A stretch of DNA of 64,000 nucleotides from Micromonospora noduli. Lineage in GTDB: Bacteria > Actinomycetota > Actinomycetes > Mycobacteriales > Micromonosporaceae. Below the pieces are notes generated by a model. The model saw only the letters and a list, made by a program, of their open reading frames with translations. It did no database searches and was not told the origin of the DNA. Below are positions 8,482 through 17,612 of the stretch, in pieces. Both the position numbers and the translations under genes were made by a program. Each line of letters starts with the position of its first letter. The stretch's first letter is position 1. The stretch lies in the NCBI RefSeq assembly GCF_003264365.1, contig NZ_PYAK01000015.1, positions 62,001 to 126,000 on the forward strand. The letters are read 5' to 3'.

Positions 8482-8558
8482 GATCGACTCGGTTTCCTGC
8501 AAACCGGGGCATGCCCGCGCCCCGGACACGCCCCGACTTTCAGGAAGCCGAGTCGATC
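8482..8558. repeat. Nested inverted repeat (21-22 bp arms) between SDR and GDPD genes
   Basis: The outer arms 8482-8503 and 8538-8558 are complementary over about 21 positions, with one G-U pair and one bulged base. Inside the 34-nt loop, 8504-8510 (CCGGGGC) pairs perfectly with 8519-8525. The element lies about 105 bp after the SDR stop and about 80 bp before the next start. It could act as a strong terminator, but the long arms and nested hairpin also fit a dispersed palindromic repeat. Confidence 0.7.
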
Positions 8559-8640
8559 ACCGGGCGGGGCGGCGGCGCGAGCGGGCGACAGACGCCGGCC
8601 GGCCACCCGCCGGCCACCAACCGGGGGCATACTGCGTCGC

Positions 8641-9408
8641 GTGTTGACCCGATTCGGCTACCTCGACGCGCCGGCGCCGCTGGCGTTCGCCCACCGTGGC
8701 GGCGCCGCCGAGGGCGACGAGAACACCACCGAGGCGTTCACCCGGGCCATCGGGCTGGGCTACCGGTACGTGGAGACCGACGTGCACGCCACAGCGGACG
8801 GCGTGGCGGTGATCTTCCACGACCCGACGCTGCGCCGGGTCACCGGTGAGGCGGGACGCATCGCCGACATGAGCTGGGCCGACCTCGCCTCGGTACGGGT
8901 TGGCGGCGCTGCCGTCGTACCCCGACTCGACGAGGTGTTGGGGGCGTGGCCGCAGGTCCGCTTCAACATCGACGTGAAGGCCGACGGCGGCGTCGAGCCG
9001 ACGGTCGCGACCGTGACCAGGGCCGGCGCCGGCGACCGGGTGCTGCTCGCCTCGTTCAGCGACGCCCGGCTGACCCGGCTGCGCGCGCTCACCGAGGGTC
9101 GGGTCGCCACCAGCCTGGGCATGCGCGGCGTCGCCCGGCTGCGGCTTGCCTCCCTGCACGGGCGGCCACTGCGGCTGCCCCCGTCGGTGGTCGCCGCGCA
9201 GGTGCCGCCCCACTACGGGCGGGTGCCGGTGGTGGACCGCCGGTTCCTCGACTACTGCCACCGGATCGGCCTGCAGGTGCACGTCTGGACGATCGACGAA
9301 CCAGCCCAGATGCACGACTTACTGGATCGTGGCGTGGATGGCATCATGACCGATCACGTCGGCGTGCTGCGCGACGTCTACCGCAGCCGCGGCCACTGGG
9401 CCGCCTGA
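8641..9408 (+). CDS. Glycerophosphodiester phosphodiesterase
   Basis: A 255-residue GDPD-fold enzyme that hydrolyses glycerophosphodiesters to sn-glycerol 3-phosphate and an alcohol. The signature residues are present: AHRGGAAEGDENT near residue 17 (His, Arg, Glu-Asn), the metal ligands in VETDVHATADGVAVIFHDPTL, and the C-terminal VHVWTIDEPAQM followed by GVDGIMTDHVG. No signal peptide is visible, so it is probably cytosolic. CATACT at 8628-8633 ends seven bases before GTG 8641, which suggests a leaderless transcript. An MFS protein gene follows by 17 bp. Confidence 0.92.
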   Translation: MLTRFGYLDAPAPLAFAHRGGAAEGDENTTEAFTRAIGLGYRYVETDVHATADGVAVIFHDPTLRRVTGEAGRIADMSWADLASVRVGGAAVVPRLDEVLGAWPQVRFNIDVKADGGVEPTVATVTRAGAGDRVLLASFSDARLTRLRALTEGRVATSLGMRGVARLRLASLHGRPLRLPPSVVAAQVPPHYGRVPVVDRRFLDYCHRIGLQVHVWTIDEPAQMHDLLDRGVDGIMTDHVGVLRDVYRSRGHWAA

Positions 9409-9425
9409 CCATCGAAGGACCCCCG

Positions 9426-10817
9426 ATGGCCGAGACCGTGACCCCCACGGTGGACGACACCCCGCCTCCGGCGAGCACCCGCCGGGAGCGCAGGGGCTGG
9501 TACATCTACGACTGGGCCAACTCCGCGTTCCAGACCACCGTGATCACCGTGTTCCTCGGCCCGTTCCTGACCACCGTCGCCGAGTTGGCGGCCGGCTGCG
9601 AACTCGGCGCGGACTCCTGCGACGGCTCCGTCTACCCCCTGGGAATCAAGATCGCCGCCGGGTCCTACTACCCGTACCTGATCTCGCTGTCGGTGTTCCT
9701 CACCGTGTTCGTGCTGCCGGTCATCGGGGCGATCGCCGACCGCTCGGCACACAAGAAGCGGCTGCTCGGCGGCGCCGCGTTCACCGGCGCCGGCGCCACC
9801 ATCGCGATGGCCTTCGTCACCGGTGACCGCTACCTGCTCGGCGGGGCGCTCTTCCTGGTCGCCAACATCTCCTTCGGCGCGGCGATCGTGGTCTACAACT
9901 CGTTCCTGCCGCAGCTCGGCGGCCCCGACGAACGCGACGGCATCTCCAGTCGCGGCTGGGCGCTGGGCTACCTCGGCGGCGGTCTGCTGCTGGCACTCAA
10001 CCTCGTCGCGATCACCCTGCTCGACGAGGGCGACAACCCGCAACGCACCCTGGACCTGGCCCGCTGGTCGATCGTGTCCGCCGGCGTGTGGTGGGCGTTG
10101 TTCACGCTGGTGCCGTTGCGCTGGCTGCGCGAACGCCCCAGCGTCGCGGCCCTGGCCAGTGGCGGCAACGTGCTCACCGACGGGTTCCGGCAACTCGCCC
10201 GCACCATGCGCGAGGTCAAGGCGTACCCGTTGACGCTGTACTTCCTGCTGGCGTTCCTGGTCTACAACGACGGCATCCAGACCGTCATCACCCTGGCCAG
10301 CCAGTACGGCACCGAGGAGTTGCGGCTGGAGCAGAGCACCCTGATCATCACGATCCTGCTGGTGCAGTTCCTCGCCTTCGGCGGCGCGTTGAGCCTGGGC
10401 GCGCTGGCCAAGCGGATTGGCGCCTGGAAGACCGTGCTGCTCAGCCTGGTGCTCTGGACCGGTGTGATCATCGCCGCGTTCCGGCTTCCCGCCGAGGCGC
10501 CGGTGCCGTTCATGGTCCTCGGCGCGGCCATCGGCCTGGTTCTCGGCGGCAGCCAGGCGCTGAGCCGGTCGCTGTTCAGCCAGCTCATCCCGGCCGGCAA
10601 GGAGGGCGAGTACTACGGCTTCTACGAGATCAGCGACAAGGGCACCAGCTGGCTCGGCCCGCTCGCCTTCGGCCTGGTGTTCCAGCTCACCTCCTCGTAC
10701 CGGGTGGGCCTGGTCTCACTGCTGATCTTCTTCATCGTCGGGTTCCTGCTCCTCGCCGCCGTGCCGATCCGCCGTGCCATCGTGGCCGCGGGCAACACAC
10801 CACCCCGGGTGCTCTGA
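9426..10817 (+). CDS. MFS transporter of the UMF1/Atg22-like family
   Basis: A 463-residue membrane protein with about twelve hydrophobic segments. The N-terminal signature RRGWYIYDWANSAFQTTVITVFLGPFL is the hallmark of UMF1/Atg22-like transporters (pfam Atg22). The start at ATG 9426 follows a weak GAAGGA. It lies 17 bp after the GDPD gene and is likely co-transcribed, which could hint at export or uptake of phospholipid breakdown products, though the substrate is not known for bacterial members. The large loop after the first segment carries two Cys residues. Confidence 0.88.
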   Translation: MAETVTPTVDDTPPPASTRRERRGWYIYDWANSAFQTTVITVFLGPFLTTVAELAAGCELGADSCDGSVYPLGIKIAAGSYYPYLISLSVFLTVFVLPVIGAIADRSAHKKRLLGGAAFTGAGATIAMAFVTGDRYLLGGALFLVANISFGAAIVVYNSFLPQLGGPDERDGISSRGWALGYLGGGLLLALNLVAITLLDEGDNPQRTLDLARWSIVSAGVWWALFTLVPLRWLRERPSVAALASGGNVLTDGFRQLARTMREVKAYPLTLYFLLAFLVYNDGIQTVITLASQYGTEELRLEQSTLIITILLVQFLAFGGALSLGALAKRIGAWKTVLLSLVLWTGVIIAAFRLPAEAPVPFMVLGAAIGLVLGGSQALSRSLFSQLIPAGKEGEYYGFYEISDKGTSWLGPLAFGLVFQLTSSYRVGLVSLLIFFIVGFLLLAAVPIRRAIVAAGNTPPRVL

Positions 10818-10873
10818 GCACGCGTCCCGCACCCAACAGATCAGGCACGGTCGATCGGCTAGGCTGCCCGACC

Positions 10874-11590
10874 GTGACCGACGACGCCGCCACCGCCCCG
10901 ACCTGCCTGGCCCACCCGTTCCCCGGCCAGCCGCACGCCCCGGCCGGGTGCGCGGCCGCGCGCGGGCTCGACGGGCGTCCGGTGCACGCCGCGGCGTTGA
11001 AGTTCTTCTGGGGGCCGATGGACTGCGGCAAGTCCACGATGGCGTTGCAGATGAACTACAACCACGCCCGGCAGGGCCGGCGCGGGCTGGTCACCACCCG
11101 CATCGACCGGTCGCTGGGACCACAGGTCACCACCCGCATCGGCCTGGCCCACGAGGCCATCGAGGTCACCGACGACCTGGACCTGCGGGCCCTGGTGCGC
11201 GGCCGGTGGGCCGACGGGGTACGCGTCGACTACCTGATCTGCGACGAGGCGTGCTTCTACACCGTCGAGCACGTCGAGCAGATGGCCGAGCTGGTGGACA
11301 GCTACGACGTCGACGTGTTCGCGTTCGGCCTGGCCACCGACTTCCGGTCGCGGCTGTTCCCCGCCACGCAACGCCTGTTCGAGCTGGCCGACGAGGTGGC
11401 CCGCATCCAGGTCGAGGTGCTCTGCTGGTGCGGCCGCGAAGGGTTGCTCAACGCCCGGGTCGTCGACGGGCGGGTCGTCCGTGAGGGCGCACAGGTCGTC
11501 ATCGGCGACACCGTCGACACCGCCGAGGTGCGCTACCAGGTGCTCTGCCGCCGGCACTACCGCAGCGGCGACCTCGGCCCCCGCGACTGA
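10874..11590 (+). CDS. tdk: Thymidine kinase (type II)
   Basis: A 238-residue kinase that phosphorylates thymidine with ATP in nucleotide salvage. It has the P-loop GPMDCGKST near residue 47, the DEACF Walker-B region, FGLATDF (the lasso and substrate loop, usually YGL-TDF), and a C-terminal zinc site formed by CWCG and CRRHY. The N-terminal 40 residues are a Pro/His/Cys-rich extension beyond the usual start. TAGGCT at 10860-10865 is a likely -10 box eight bases before GTG 10874. Its 3' end overlaps the convergent LtrA gene by 34 bp. Confidence 0.9.
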   Translation: MTDDAATAPTCLAHPFPGQPHAPAGCAAARGLDGRPVHAAALKFFWGPMDCGKSTMALQMNYNHARQGRRGLVTTRIDRSLGPQVTTRIGLAHEAIEVTDDLDLRALVRGRWADGVRVDYLICDEACFYTVEHVEQMAELVDSYDVDVFAFGLATDFRSRLFPATQRLFELADEVARIQVEVLCWCGREGLLNARVVDGRVVREGAQVVIGDTVDTAEVRYQVLCRRHYRSGDLGPRD

Positions 11591-12777
11591 GACGCCCGCC
11601 GCGCCGACGCCCGGTCGGTCAGGATCACGGCGACAGTCACCGCCAACGCCACCGCGGCGCACACCGCGACGGGTGCCCCCGGCACCACACCGACCGGCAT
11701 CAGGGCCAGCAGGACCACCACCGCGGTGAGCCGGCTGGTCGGCAGGGTCCGCCACAGCAGCGCCTTGTAGGCGGCGTGCCCGGCCAGGAACAGCGCGGGA
11801 CCTCCGAGGGTGAGCAGCACGTCGACCGTGGTGGCCGGCGCGCCCGGCTCGCGCAGCAACCGCTCGTCGGCCGCCGACGTGACGACGACCCCGGCGACGA
11901 TCACCGGGTGCAGGTAGTTGAAAGCGACTCGGCTCAATGCGCCGGTGCGCTCTCCGGCCTGGGCGATGACCTCCGTGGCGGCCGAGGCCGAGCGGGCGAA
12001 GTACACCCACCACAGCGCCACCGAACCGCCGAACGCCAGCAGGAATGCCCCGGACGTCACCAGGTCCACGTGCGAGGTGAGGGTGCTGCCGGTGACCAGG
12101 ATCGACTCCCCCAGCGCGATCAGGACGAACGCCGCGCACCGTTCGGCCAGGTGCCCTCCCTCCACCATCCACCGCTCGGGTCGGCTACGTCCCCGCCGCG
12201 GCAGCGGATAGCCGATCGAGAGGCCGACCACCTCGATCACGATCACCGCCGCCCACACGGCCTCGCGCGCGGCCCCGCCGACCAGGCCACCGAGGAGCAT
12301 GAGCAGTGACGTCCCGGCGATCCACGGCAGCGACTGCCGGAAGCCGGCGACCAGCCACGGGCTGCCCTGTACCGCCCACAACGAGAACAGGGTGCGTCCC
12401 ACCTGCACGGTCACGTAGACCACCGCGAAGAGCAGACCGGTCGAGCCGAACGCCTCCGGGATCGCCGCCGACAACAGCAGGCTGCCCAGCGTCACCCCGA
12501 TCAACATCGTCCGCACCGGCCCCTGGTCCGGTTGCAGCCAGTTGGTCACCCAGGTGGTGTAGACCCAGACGAACCACACCAGCGCCAGCAACAGGGCGGT
12601 ACGCCCGGCGCCCCGCCAGTCCAGGTGCGCGATCAGGTAGTGCGACAACTGGGTGATGGTGAAGATGAAGACCAGGTCGAAGAAGAGTTCCGTCGAGGTG
12701 GTCGGCTGCACCCCTTCGCGTGGTCGCAGCAGCTGTGGGCGTAGCGGGGCGGCGACCGGGGGCTCAGAAGGGGTCAC
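11557..12777 (-). CDS. LtrA-type low-temperature-requirement membrane protein
   Basis: A 406-residue integral membrane protein with about ten hydrophobic segments. The N-terminal motif TTSTELFFDLVFIFTITQLSH and the later ERCAAFVLIALGESILVTG are diagnostic for the bacterial LtrA family. The function of the family is not established beyond a cold-growth phenotype in Listeria. GTG 12777 is chosen because it starts the conserved region at normal length and overlaps the stop of the upstream gene by 14 bp, suggesting coupling. Its last 34 bp overlap the convergent tdk gene. Confidence 0.85.
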   Translation of the reverse strand: MTPSEPPVAAPLRPQLLRPREGVQPTTSTELFFDLVFIFTITQLSHYLIAHLDWRGAGRTALLLALVWFVWVYTTWVTNWLQPDQGPVRTMLIGVTLGSLLLSAAIPEAFGSTGLLFAVVYVTVQVGRTLFSLWAVQGSPWLVAGFRQSLPWIAGTSLLMLLGGLVGGAAREAVWAAVIVIEVVGLSIGYPLPRRGRSRPERWMVEGGHLAERCAAFVLIALGESILVTGSTLTSHVDLVTSGAFLLAFGGSVALWWVYFARSASAATEVIAQAGERTGALSRVAFNYLHPVIVAGVVVTSAADERLLREPGAPATTVDVLLTLGGPALFLAGHAAYKALLWRTLPTSRLTAVVVLLALMPVGVVPGAPVAVCAAVALAVTVAVILTDRASARRASQSRGPRSPLR

Positions 12778-13222
12778 CGCACACCCGCCAGTTCCCGTCC
12801 TCACGGACCACCGGCAGGCGACGTTCTTCGCTGATTCCACCGTCGCGGGTCACCTTCACGGTCACCGTGCCGTGCGGTCGTCCGCTGCGGGTGGCGACCG
12901 ACACGTCGGTGATCTCGTAGTCGGTGACCATCGGTGGTGTCCGCACCCAACTGGTGAAGCCGATCGCGCTCCAGCGGCTGCGCGCGTCCTCGCAGAGCCG
13001 CTCGTACGCCCGGTCGCTGTCGCCGAGGGCCACCTCGCTGAGGAAACCGTCGGCGGTCTCCCGGATCGGGCCGGCGGCCTGCCGGACGGTCTGCAGGTTC
13101 CAGGCGCCCAACCCGGCCACCCCCACGCAGCACAGCGCCACGCCGAACCCGGCGAACGCCAACCCGGTGCGCATCGGGCGGTGACGCCGGGCCGGTCGGC
13201 TCCACGACTGCCCCGCACCCAC
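12764..13222 (-). CDS. Small membrane-anchored protein, DUF4878/NTF2-like
   Basis: A 152-residue protein with a basic N-terminus, one transmembrane helix (about residues 20-42, GLAFAGFGVALCCVGVAGLGAW) and an extracytoplasmic domain. That domain (FLSEVALGDSDRAYERLCEDARSRW, later VTDYEITDVSV and NWRVCGDPF) has the pattern of small NTF2-like DUF4878 domains in actinobacterial exported proteins. GTG 13222 opens the frame; ATG 13174, just before the membrane helix, is an alternative. It overlaps the following LtrA gene by 14 bp. Role unknown. Confidence 0.72.
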   Translation of the reverse strand: MGAGQSWSRPARRHRPMRTGLAFAGFGVALCCVGVAGLGAWNLQTVRQAAGPIRETADGFLSEVALGDSDRAYERLCEDARSRWSAIGFTSWVRTPPMVTDYEITDVSVATRSGRPHGTVTVKVTRDGGISEERRLPVVREDGNWRVCGDPF

Positions 13223-13368
13223 GACTACCGACCGTAGAGAAGACGCTCACGCCGACGGGCGACAAGCCGGAAACTGGGTGCGCCCGATGGGCGGGTGTGC
13301 CCTGTTCGCGGCGGCCTCGCATCGTCTACCGTCGGCGCACACCCCCGAGCAGTGCCAGGAGCCGATCG

Positions 13369-15072
13369 ATGAGCCGCTTCGTGCAGCCGGTACCACCTCC
13401 CGTCGACCCGTACGCCGGCGATGGCCTGCTGCGGTCCTGGCTGGAGCGTCACCTCGGCCCGGGCGGGCACGCCGCCGCGAAGGGCCGTCTCGCAGACCTG
13501 GCCGCCGACGTCGCCGGGCCGCTGCGCGCGGCGCACGCCGACGCGGAGGCGCACCCGCCGACGTTGGTCCGCTACGACCCGTGGGGTGCCCGGATCGACC
13601 GCATCGACACCTCCGCCGGTTGGCAGGCGCAGCGGGCCGCCGCCGCCCGGCACGCCGTGGTGGCGCTGCCCTACCTGCCGGACGCCCGGGGCACCTGGGG
13701 TGCCGCCGCGCGGGTCGTTCAGCACGCCCTGCTGCACCTGTACGGGCCGGAGTCGGCGACGTTCTCCTGCCCGGTGGCGATGGCCGACGGGGCGGCGGCG
13801 CTGCTCAGCATGCCCGACGTCGACGCCACGGTCCGCGACGCGTGGCTGCCCCGGTTGATCTCCACGGACCCGGCCACGGCGATCACCAGCGGGCAGTGGA
13901 TGACCGAGTCGCAGGGCGGCTCCGATCTGGGCCGCTCCAGCACGCTCGGCCGACCCGCGGCGGACGGTTCGTGGCGGTTGACCGGGGAAAAGTGGTTCTG
14001 CTCCGCCGCCGACGCGGCGATGGCGGTGGCGCTGGCCCGGCCGGAGGGCGCCGGGCGGGGCAGCCGGGTGCTCGCCCCGTTCCTCGTTCCCCGGTACGCG
14101 GTCGACTCACCGCTGGCCGACGGTGCGGCGCCGGGCGCACCCGCACCGGGTGTCACAGTGCACCGGCTCAAGGACAAGCTCGGCACCCGGGCGCTGCCCA
14201 CCGCCGAGATCGGCCTGCACGACGCGTACGCCCTCCCGCTGGGTGACCCGGCGGTGCCCGGTCTGGTCCGGGCGATGACCCTCGTCGTGGTGACCCGGGT
14301 GCACAACGCCGCGGCCGCGGCCGGCGGGATGCGACGCGGTCTCGCCTACGCCCGCGCGTACGCCGAGGTCCGGCACGTCGCCGGCGGCCCGCTGGTGTCC
14401 TCGCCCCTGCACCGGGCCACCCTCGGCACCCTCGCGGTCGACGCGGCGGGCGCGTTCGCTCTGGCCGGGCACGCCTTCGCCCTGCTCGGGCGGGTCGAGG
14501 TCGGCGCCGACCCGGAGGCCGCCGCCGAGCTGCGCATCGTGGCGCCGCTGGCGAAGCTGGCCACCGGCCGGCTCGCCGTCAGCTCCGCCAGCGAGTACGT
14601 GGAGAGCTTCGGCGGTGCCGGCTACGTGGAGGACACCGGCGTGCCCCGGCTGCTGCGCGACGCCCAGGTGCTGCCGATCTGGGAGGGCACCACCAATGTG
14701 CTGGCCCTGGACGTGCTGCGCGCGTTGACCCGGGAGGACGCCGGTGCGCCGCTGCTGAGCCGGCTGGCCGCCGCCGCCGACCTGGCGCGGCCGCTGTCGC
14801 CGGTGCTGGCCGACACCCTGGCCACCGCCGCCGCGCAGTTGGCGGAGACCATCACCGCGGTGACCGTCGACCCGGGTGCGTCGGCGGTGCTCGCGGGCGC
14901 CCGCGGTCTGGCGTTGCGCCTGGCGTACGCGCTGACCACCGCGTTGCTCGTCGAGCACGCCGCGTGGGGCGACGAGCAGGCGGAGTTGGCCGCCCGACTG
15001 TGGGCGCGCCGCTGGCTGCGGCACGAGGAGATCGCCGAGGACGCCCACCACCACCTCGACCTGCTCTGCTGA
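13369..15072 (+). CDS. AidB-like acyl-CoA dehydrogenase
   Basis: A 567-residue flavoprotein of the acyl-CoA dehydrogenase superfamily. WMTESQGGSDLGRS (near residue 180) is the FAD/substrate motif in the AidB form, KDKLGTRALPTAEI lies near 270, and the C-terminal SFGGAGYVEDTGVPRLLRDAQVLPIWEGTTNV is typical of AidB, whose family binds DNA and is linked to alkylation stress. AGGAG precedes ATG 13369. The length matches AidB rather than classical ACADs of about 380 residues. True substrate unknown. Confidence 0.9.
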   Translation: MSRFVQPVPPPVDPYAGDGLLRSWLERHLGPGGHAAAKGRLADLAADVAGPLRAAHADAEAHPPTLVRYDPWGARIDRIDTSAGWQAQRAAAARHAVVALPYLPDARGTWGAAARVVQHALLHLYGPESATFSCPVAMADGAAALLSMPDVDATVRDAWLPRLISTDPATAITSGQWMTESQGGSDLGRSSTLGRPAADGSWRLTGEKWFCSAADAAMAVALARPEGAGRGSRVLAPFLVPRYAVDSPLADGAAPGAPAPGVTVHRLKDKLGTRALPTAEIGLHDAYALPLGDPAVPGLVRAMTLVVVTRVHNAAAAAGGMRRGLAYARAYAEVRHVAGGPLVSSPLHRATLGTLAVDAAGAFALAGHAFALLGRVEVGADPEAAAELRIVAPLAKLATGRLAVSSASEYVESFGGAGYVEDTGVPRLLRDAQVLPIWEGTTNVLALDVLRALTREDAGAPLLSRLAAAADLARPLSPVLADTLATAAAQLAETITAVTVDPGASAVLAGARGLALRLAYALTTALLVEHAAWGDEQAELAARLWARRWLRHEEIAEDAHHHLDLLC

Positions 15073-15103
15073 CCGGCCGGCGCGAGCGGACGGGTGGGCG
15101 CCC

Positions 15104-16267
15104 ATGTCGGTGCTGATCGAGCTGGGTGACGACCGGGGCGCGCCACTGGAGGAGCGCCGCCCGCCTCCGCAGGTGTCCCGCCGGTGGCGGGTGGCGGCGC
15201 TGGTGGCGGCCTGTGTCCTGCTCGGTGGTGCCGCCCCGGCCGCGCGCCTGACGCCTCAGCCCGGGCCGGCGGTGCCCGCTCGGGCGACAGTGCTCGGCGC
15301 GGGGCCGCTGCTGCTGGTCGTCGACCCCGAGCCGAACCCGCCGACGCTGAGCGCCTACGACTCGGCCGCGCCGGACGGCCCGCCGCGGTGGCGGGTGACC
15401 GTGCCGCCCGCCGCCGGGTGGTCCGCCGAGGTCGCCGGTGACTTGTTGCTGCTGGTCGAGCGCGACCAGGCGCTCGGGGCGCGGGTCACCACCGGGCGGT
15501 CGTTGCGTACCGGCCAGCCGGTGTGGCGGCGACCCGAGCGGGTGTACGCGGCCGGAAACGAGGCGGTCGCGGTGAGCGAGGTGCGCAGCGCCTCCGAACC
15601 GGGTCGGCGGGTCGAGGGCACTGTGCACGGCGTCGACCCGGCCACCGGCGCGACCCGGTGGTCGGTCCCGCTGCCCTCCACGGCGGTGCTGCGGGCGCTA
15701 CCCGGGCGGGTGCTGCTGGTGCAGGACGACGGATTGGTCCGGCTGCTCGACGCCCGTGACGGCACCGAACGCGGACGGGGGCAGCTTCCGCCGGCCGACT
15801 ACGGCCCGGACAATCCCCAGGTCGTCGGCGCGTACCTGGTGCTGCGCCACCCGAGCGGCGGCGCGATGGCGCTGACCGGCTACGACCTGCCCGGGCTGGC
15901 GCGACGCTGGCAGGTGCCGGTGCAGCCGGGTGAGCTGATCCTGCGGCCCTGCCAGGGTCTGATGTGTGGGCAGGACGAGCAGGGACGCTGGGCGATCGAC
16001 CCGGGCACCGGGGTGCGGGTGTGGACGTGGCCGGCCGGGGCGCGCTGGCGAACGGTGGCTGGCCCACGGGTCGCTGCGGAACCCCTGGTGGTGCTGGGAA
16101 TGGCGGCGGACGGCAGGCGCTCCCTGGTCGCGACGGTGGGACGCGACGGTCATCAAGTGTTCGCGGTGCTCCCGGCGGGTGTGACCGACTGCCGCCGGGT
16201 CGGCGCGGGGTTGATCTGCCGCGACGGCACGGCCCGCGTGACGTTCTGGCCCATCGAGGGCCCTTGA
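15104..16267 (+). CDS. Membrane-anchored PQQ-like beta-propeller protein
   Basis: A 387-residue protein with a cytosolic N-terminus (residues 1-27), one transmembrane helix (about 28-47) and an extracytoplasmic domain of repeated beta-blade units. Blade motifs such as VHGVDPATGATRWSVPLP, VRLLDARDGTERGR and WAIDPGTGVRVWTWP follow the (D/N)xxTGxxxW pattern of PQQ/quinoprotein-like propellers. Two Cys pairs sit in the C-terminal half (CQGLMC, and Cys residues flanking RRVGAGLI). Catalytic PQQ residues are not evident, so it is more likely a binding or scaffold propeller. Confidence 0.75.
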   Translation: MSVLIELGDDRGAPLEERRPPPQVSRRWRVAALVAACVLLGGAAPAARLTPQPGPAVPARATVLGAGPLLLVVDPEPNPPTLSAYDSAAPDGPPRWRVTVPPAAGWSAEVAGDLLLLVERDQALGARVTTGRSLRTGQPVWRRPERVYAAGNEAVAVSEVRSASEPGRRVEGTVHGVDPATGATRWSVPLPSTAVLRALPGRVLLVQDDGLVRLLDARDGTERGRGQLPPADYGPDNPQVVGAYLVLRHPSGGAMALTGYDLPGLARRWQVPVQPGELILRPCQGLMCGQDEQGRWAIDPGTGVRVWTWPAGARWRTVAGPRVAAEPLVVLGMAADGRRSLVATVGRDGHQVFAVLPAGVTDCRRVGAGLICRDGTARVTFWPIEGP

Positions 16268-16274
16268 CCCCGGG

Positions 16275-17120
16275 TCAGCGCAGAGGGCCTCGGGCAACGG
16301 CTGCGCGCATCGTCGCCGGATCGCCCGCCGGGACGAACTCCAGCCACCAGGTGGCCCCGGCGGCGGCCAGCTCACCCAGGTAGGCCCGTTCGGTGCGCTC
16401 GTCGGAGCGGCGCCGCCGGCCGCCGACCGCCACGTCGAACGGCTGACCGTCGGCGCGCGTCGCCGGCAGGGCGTTCGCCAGGTCGTGTACCTCGTCGGGG
16501 GTGAAGTCGGACCACCCGTCGGTGTTGGTGAGCTTGTACGGCACGATGCCGTCGGCGCGGGCGGCTCGGCGGCGCACCGCTCCGGCCTGGGTGCTCCCGC
16601 CGACCCAGACCGGCACCCGCGGCGACTGCACCGGCGCAGGCCGCAGCGACACCCCGTCGGCGCTGTAGTGGGTGCCCTGGTGGCTGACCCGCTCACCGCT
16701 GAGCAGCCCCGTCAGCAGGTCGAGACCCTCGTCGAGCATCGCGGCCCGCACGGACACCTCGGTCTGCTCGCCGAAGGCGGCCAGGCCCCGATCGCCGGGG
16801 TCGCCGACACCGACCGCCACGGTGGCCCGGCCCGCGCTGAGGTGGTCGAGGGTGAGGACCTCCCGCGCCAACTTCGCCGGGCGACGCCGGGGCAGCGCGG
16901 TGACAGTGGTGCCCAGTCGCACCCGGTCGGTGCGCCCGGCGATCGCGGCGAGGACCAGCCACGGGTCGTAGGTGAACGGCTCGTCGCCGGAATAGTGGAT
17001 CAGATAGTCCTCCAGGAACACGCCGTCCCAGTCGGCGCGTTCGGCCAGCTCACCCAGCTCGACCAGGGTGGACACCGCGACCGAGGCCCCGCCGCAGGAA
17101 ATCTCCAGACCATGTCTCAT
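16275..17120 (-). CDS. LLM-class flavin-dependent oxidoreductase
   Basis: A 281-residue luciferase-like (TIM-barrel) protein. DWDGVFLEDYL near residue 30, RVRLGTTVTALPRRRPAKLAREVLTLDHLSAGR and VPVWVGGSTQ are typical family blocks. Such enzymes use FMN or F420; the actinobacterial context makes F420 plausible but not shown. ATG 17120 begins MRHGLEISCGG and gives normal length; the frame continues upstream without homology. It ends 8 bp from the convergent beta-propeller gene. Confidence 0.85.
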   Translation of the reverse strand: MRHGLEISCGGASVAVSTLVELGELAERADWDGVFLEDYLIHYSGDEPFTYDPWLVLAAIAGRTDRVRLGTTVTALPRRRPAKLAREVLTLDHLSAGRATVAVGVGDPGDRGLAAFGEQTEVSVRAAMLDEGLDLLTGLLSGERVSHQGTHYSADGVSLRPAPVQSPRVPVWVGGSTQAGAVRRRAARADGIVPYKLTNTDGWSDFTPDEVHDLANALPATRADGQPFDVAVGGRRRRSDERTERAYLGELAAAGATWWLEFVPAGDPATMRAAVARGPLR

Positions 17121-17208
17121 CCGCCGACCGTAGGGCGGGGGCCCGACACCAGGCCGCGGCGAGTGTCGCGGGGCCGGAGTTGTCGGGCCCCGGCGGCATA
17201 CTGCCGGC

Positions 17209-17580
17209 GTGACGACTTCTGCCGACCTCGCGATGGTCAACCTCGACAGTTCCGATCCCGCCGGCCACGCCGCGTTCTACCACGAGGCGCTGGGCTGGGA
17301 GGTCACCCACAGCCAACCGGAGTACGCGATGATCAGCTCCGGTGGCGTCTCCATCGGCTTCGGGCTGGTCGAGGGCTACCGACCGCCCTCCTGGCCGGAC
17401 CAGACCGGCGACAAGCGATACCACCTGGATCTCTACGTCGACGACCTGGCGGCGGCGGAGGAGAAGTTCGTCGCCGCGGGCGCGTCGAAGCCGGCCTTCC
17501 AGCCCGGCGGCGAGCGGTGGGTGGTGCTTCTCGACCCGATCGGGCAGCCGTTCTGCATCTGCCCCCGCCCACAGAGCTGA
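17209..17580 (+). CDS. VOC-family (glyoxalase-fold) protein
   Basis: A 123-residue vicinal-oxygen-chelate protein with two beta-alpha-beta-beta-beta units: LAMVNLDSSDPAGHAAFYHEALGWEV and HLDLYVDDLAAAEEKFVAAGA, ending WVVLLDPIGQPFCIC. This is the small glyoxalase/bleomycin-resistance-like type; enzyme or binding function cannot be decided. CATACT at 17197-17202 ends six bases before GTG 17209, so the mRNA is probably leaderless. A RidA gene follows 32 bp downstream, likely in the same transcript. Confidence 0.85.
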   Translation: MTTSADLAMVNLDSSDPAGHAAFYHEALGWEVTHSQPEYAMISSGGVSIGFGLVEGYRPPSWPDQTGDKRYHLDLYVDDLAAAEEKFVAAGASKPAFQPGGERWVVLLDPIGQPFCICPRPQS

Positions 17581-17612
17581 GACGGCCCGGCGCGACGACA
17601 GAAGGAGTCAGC

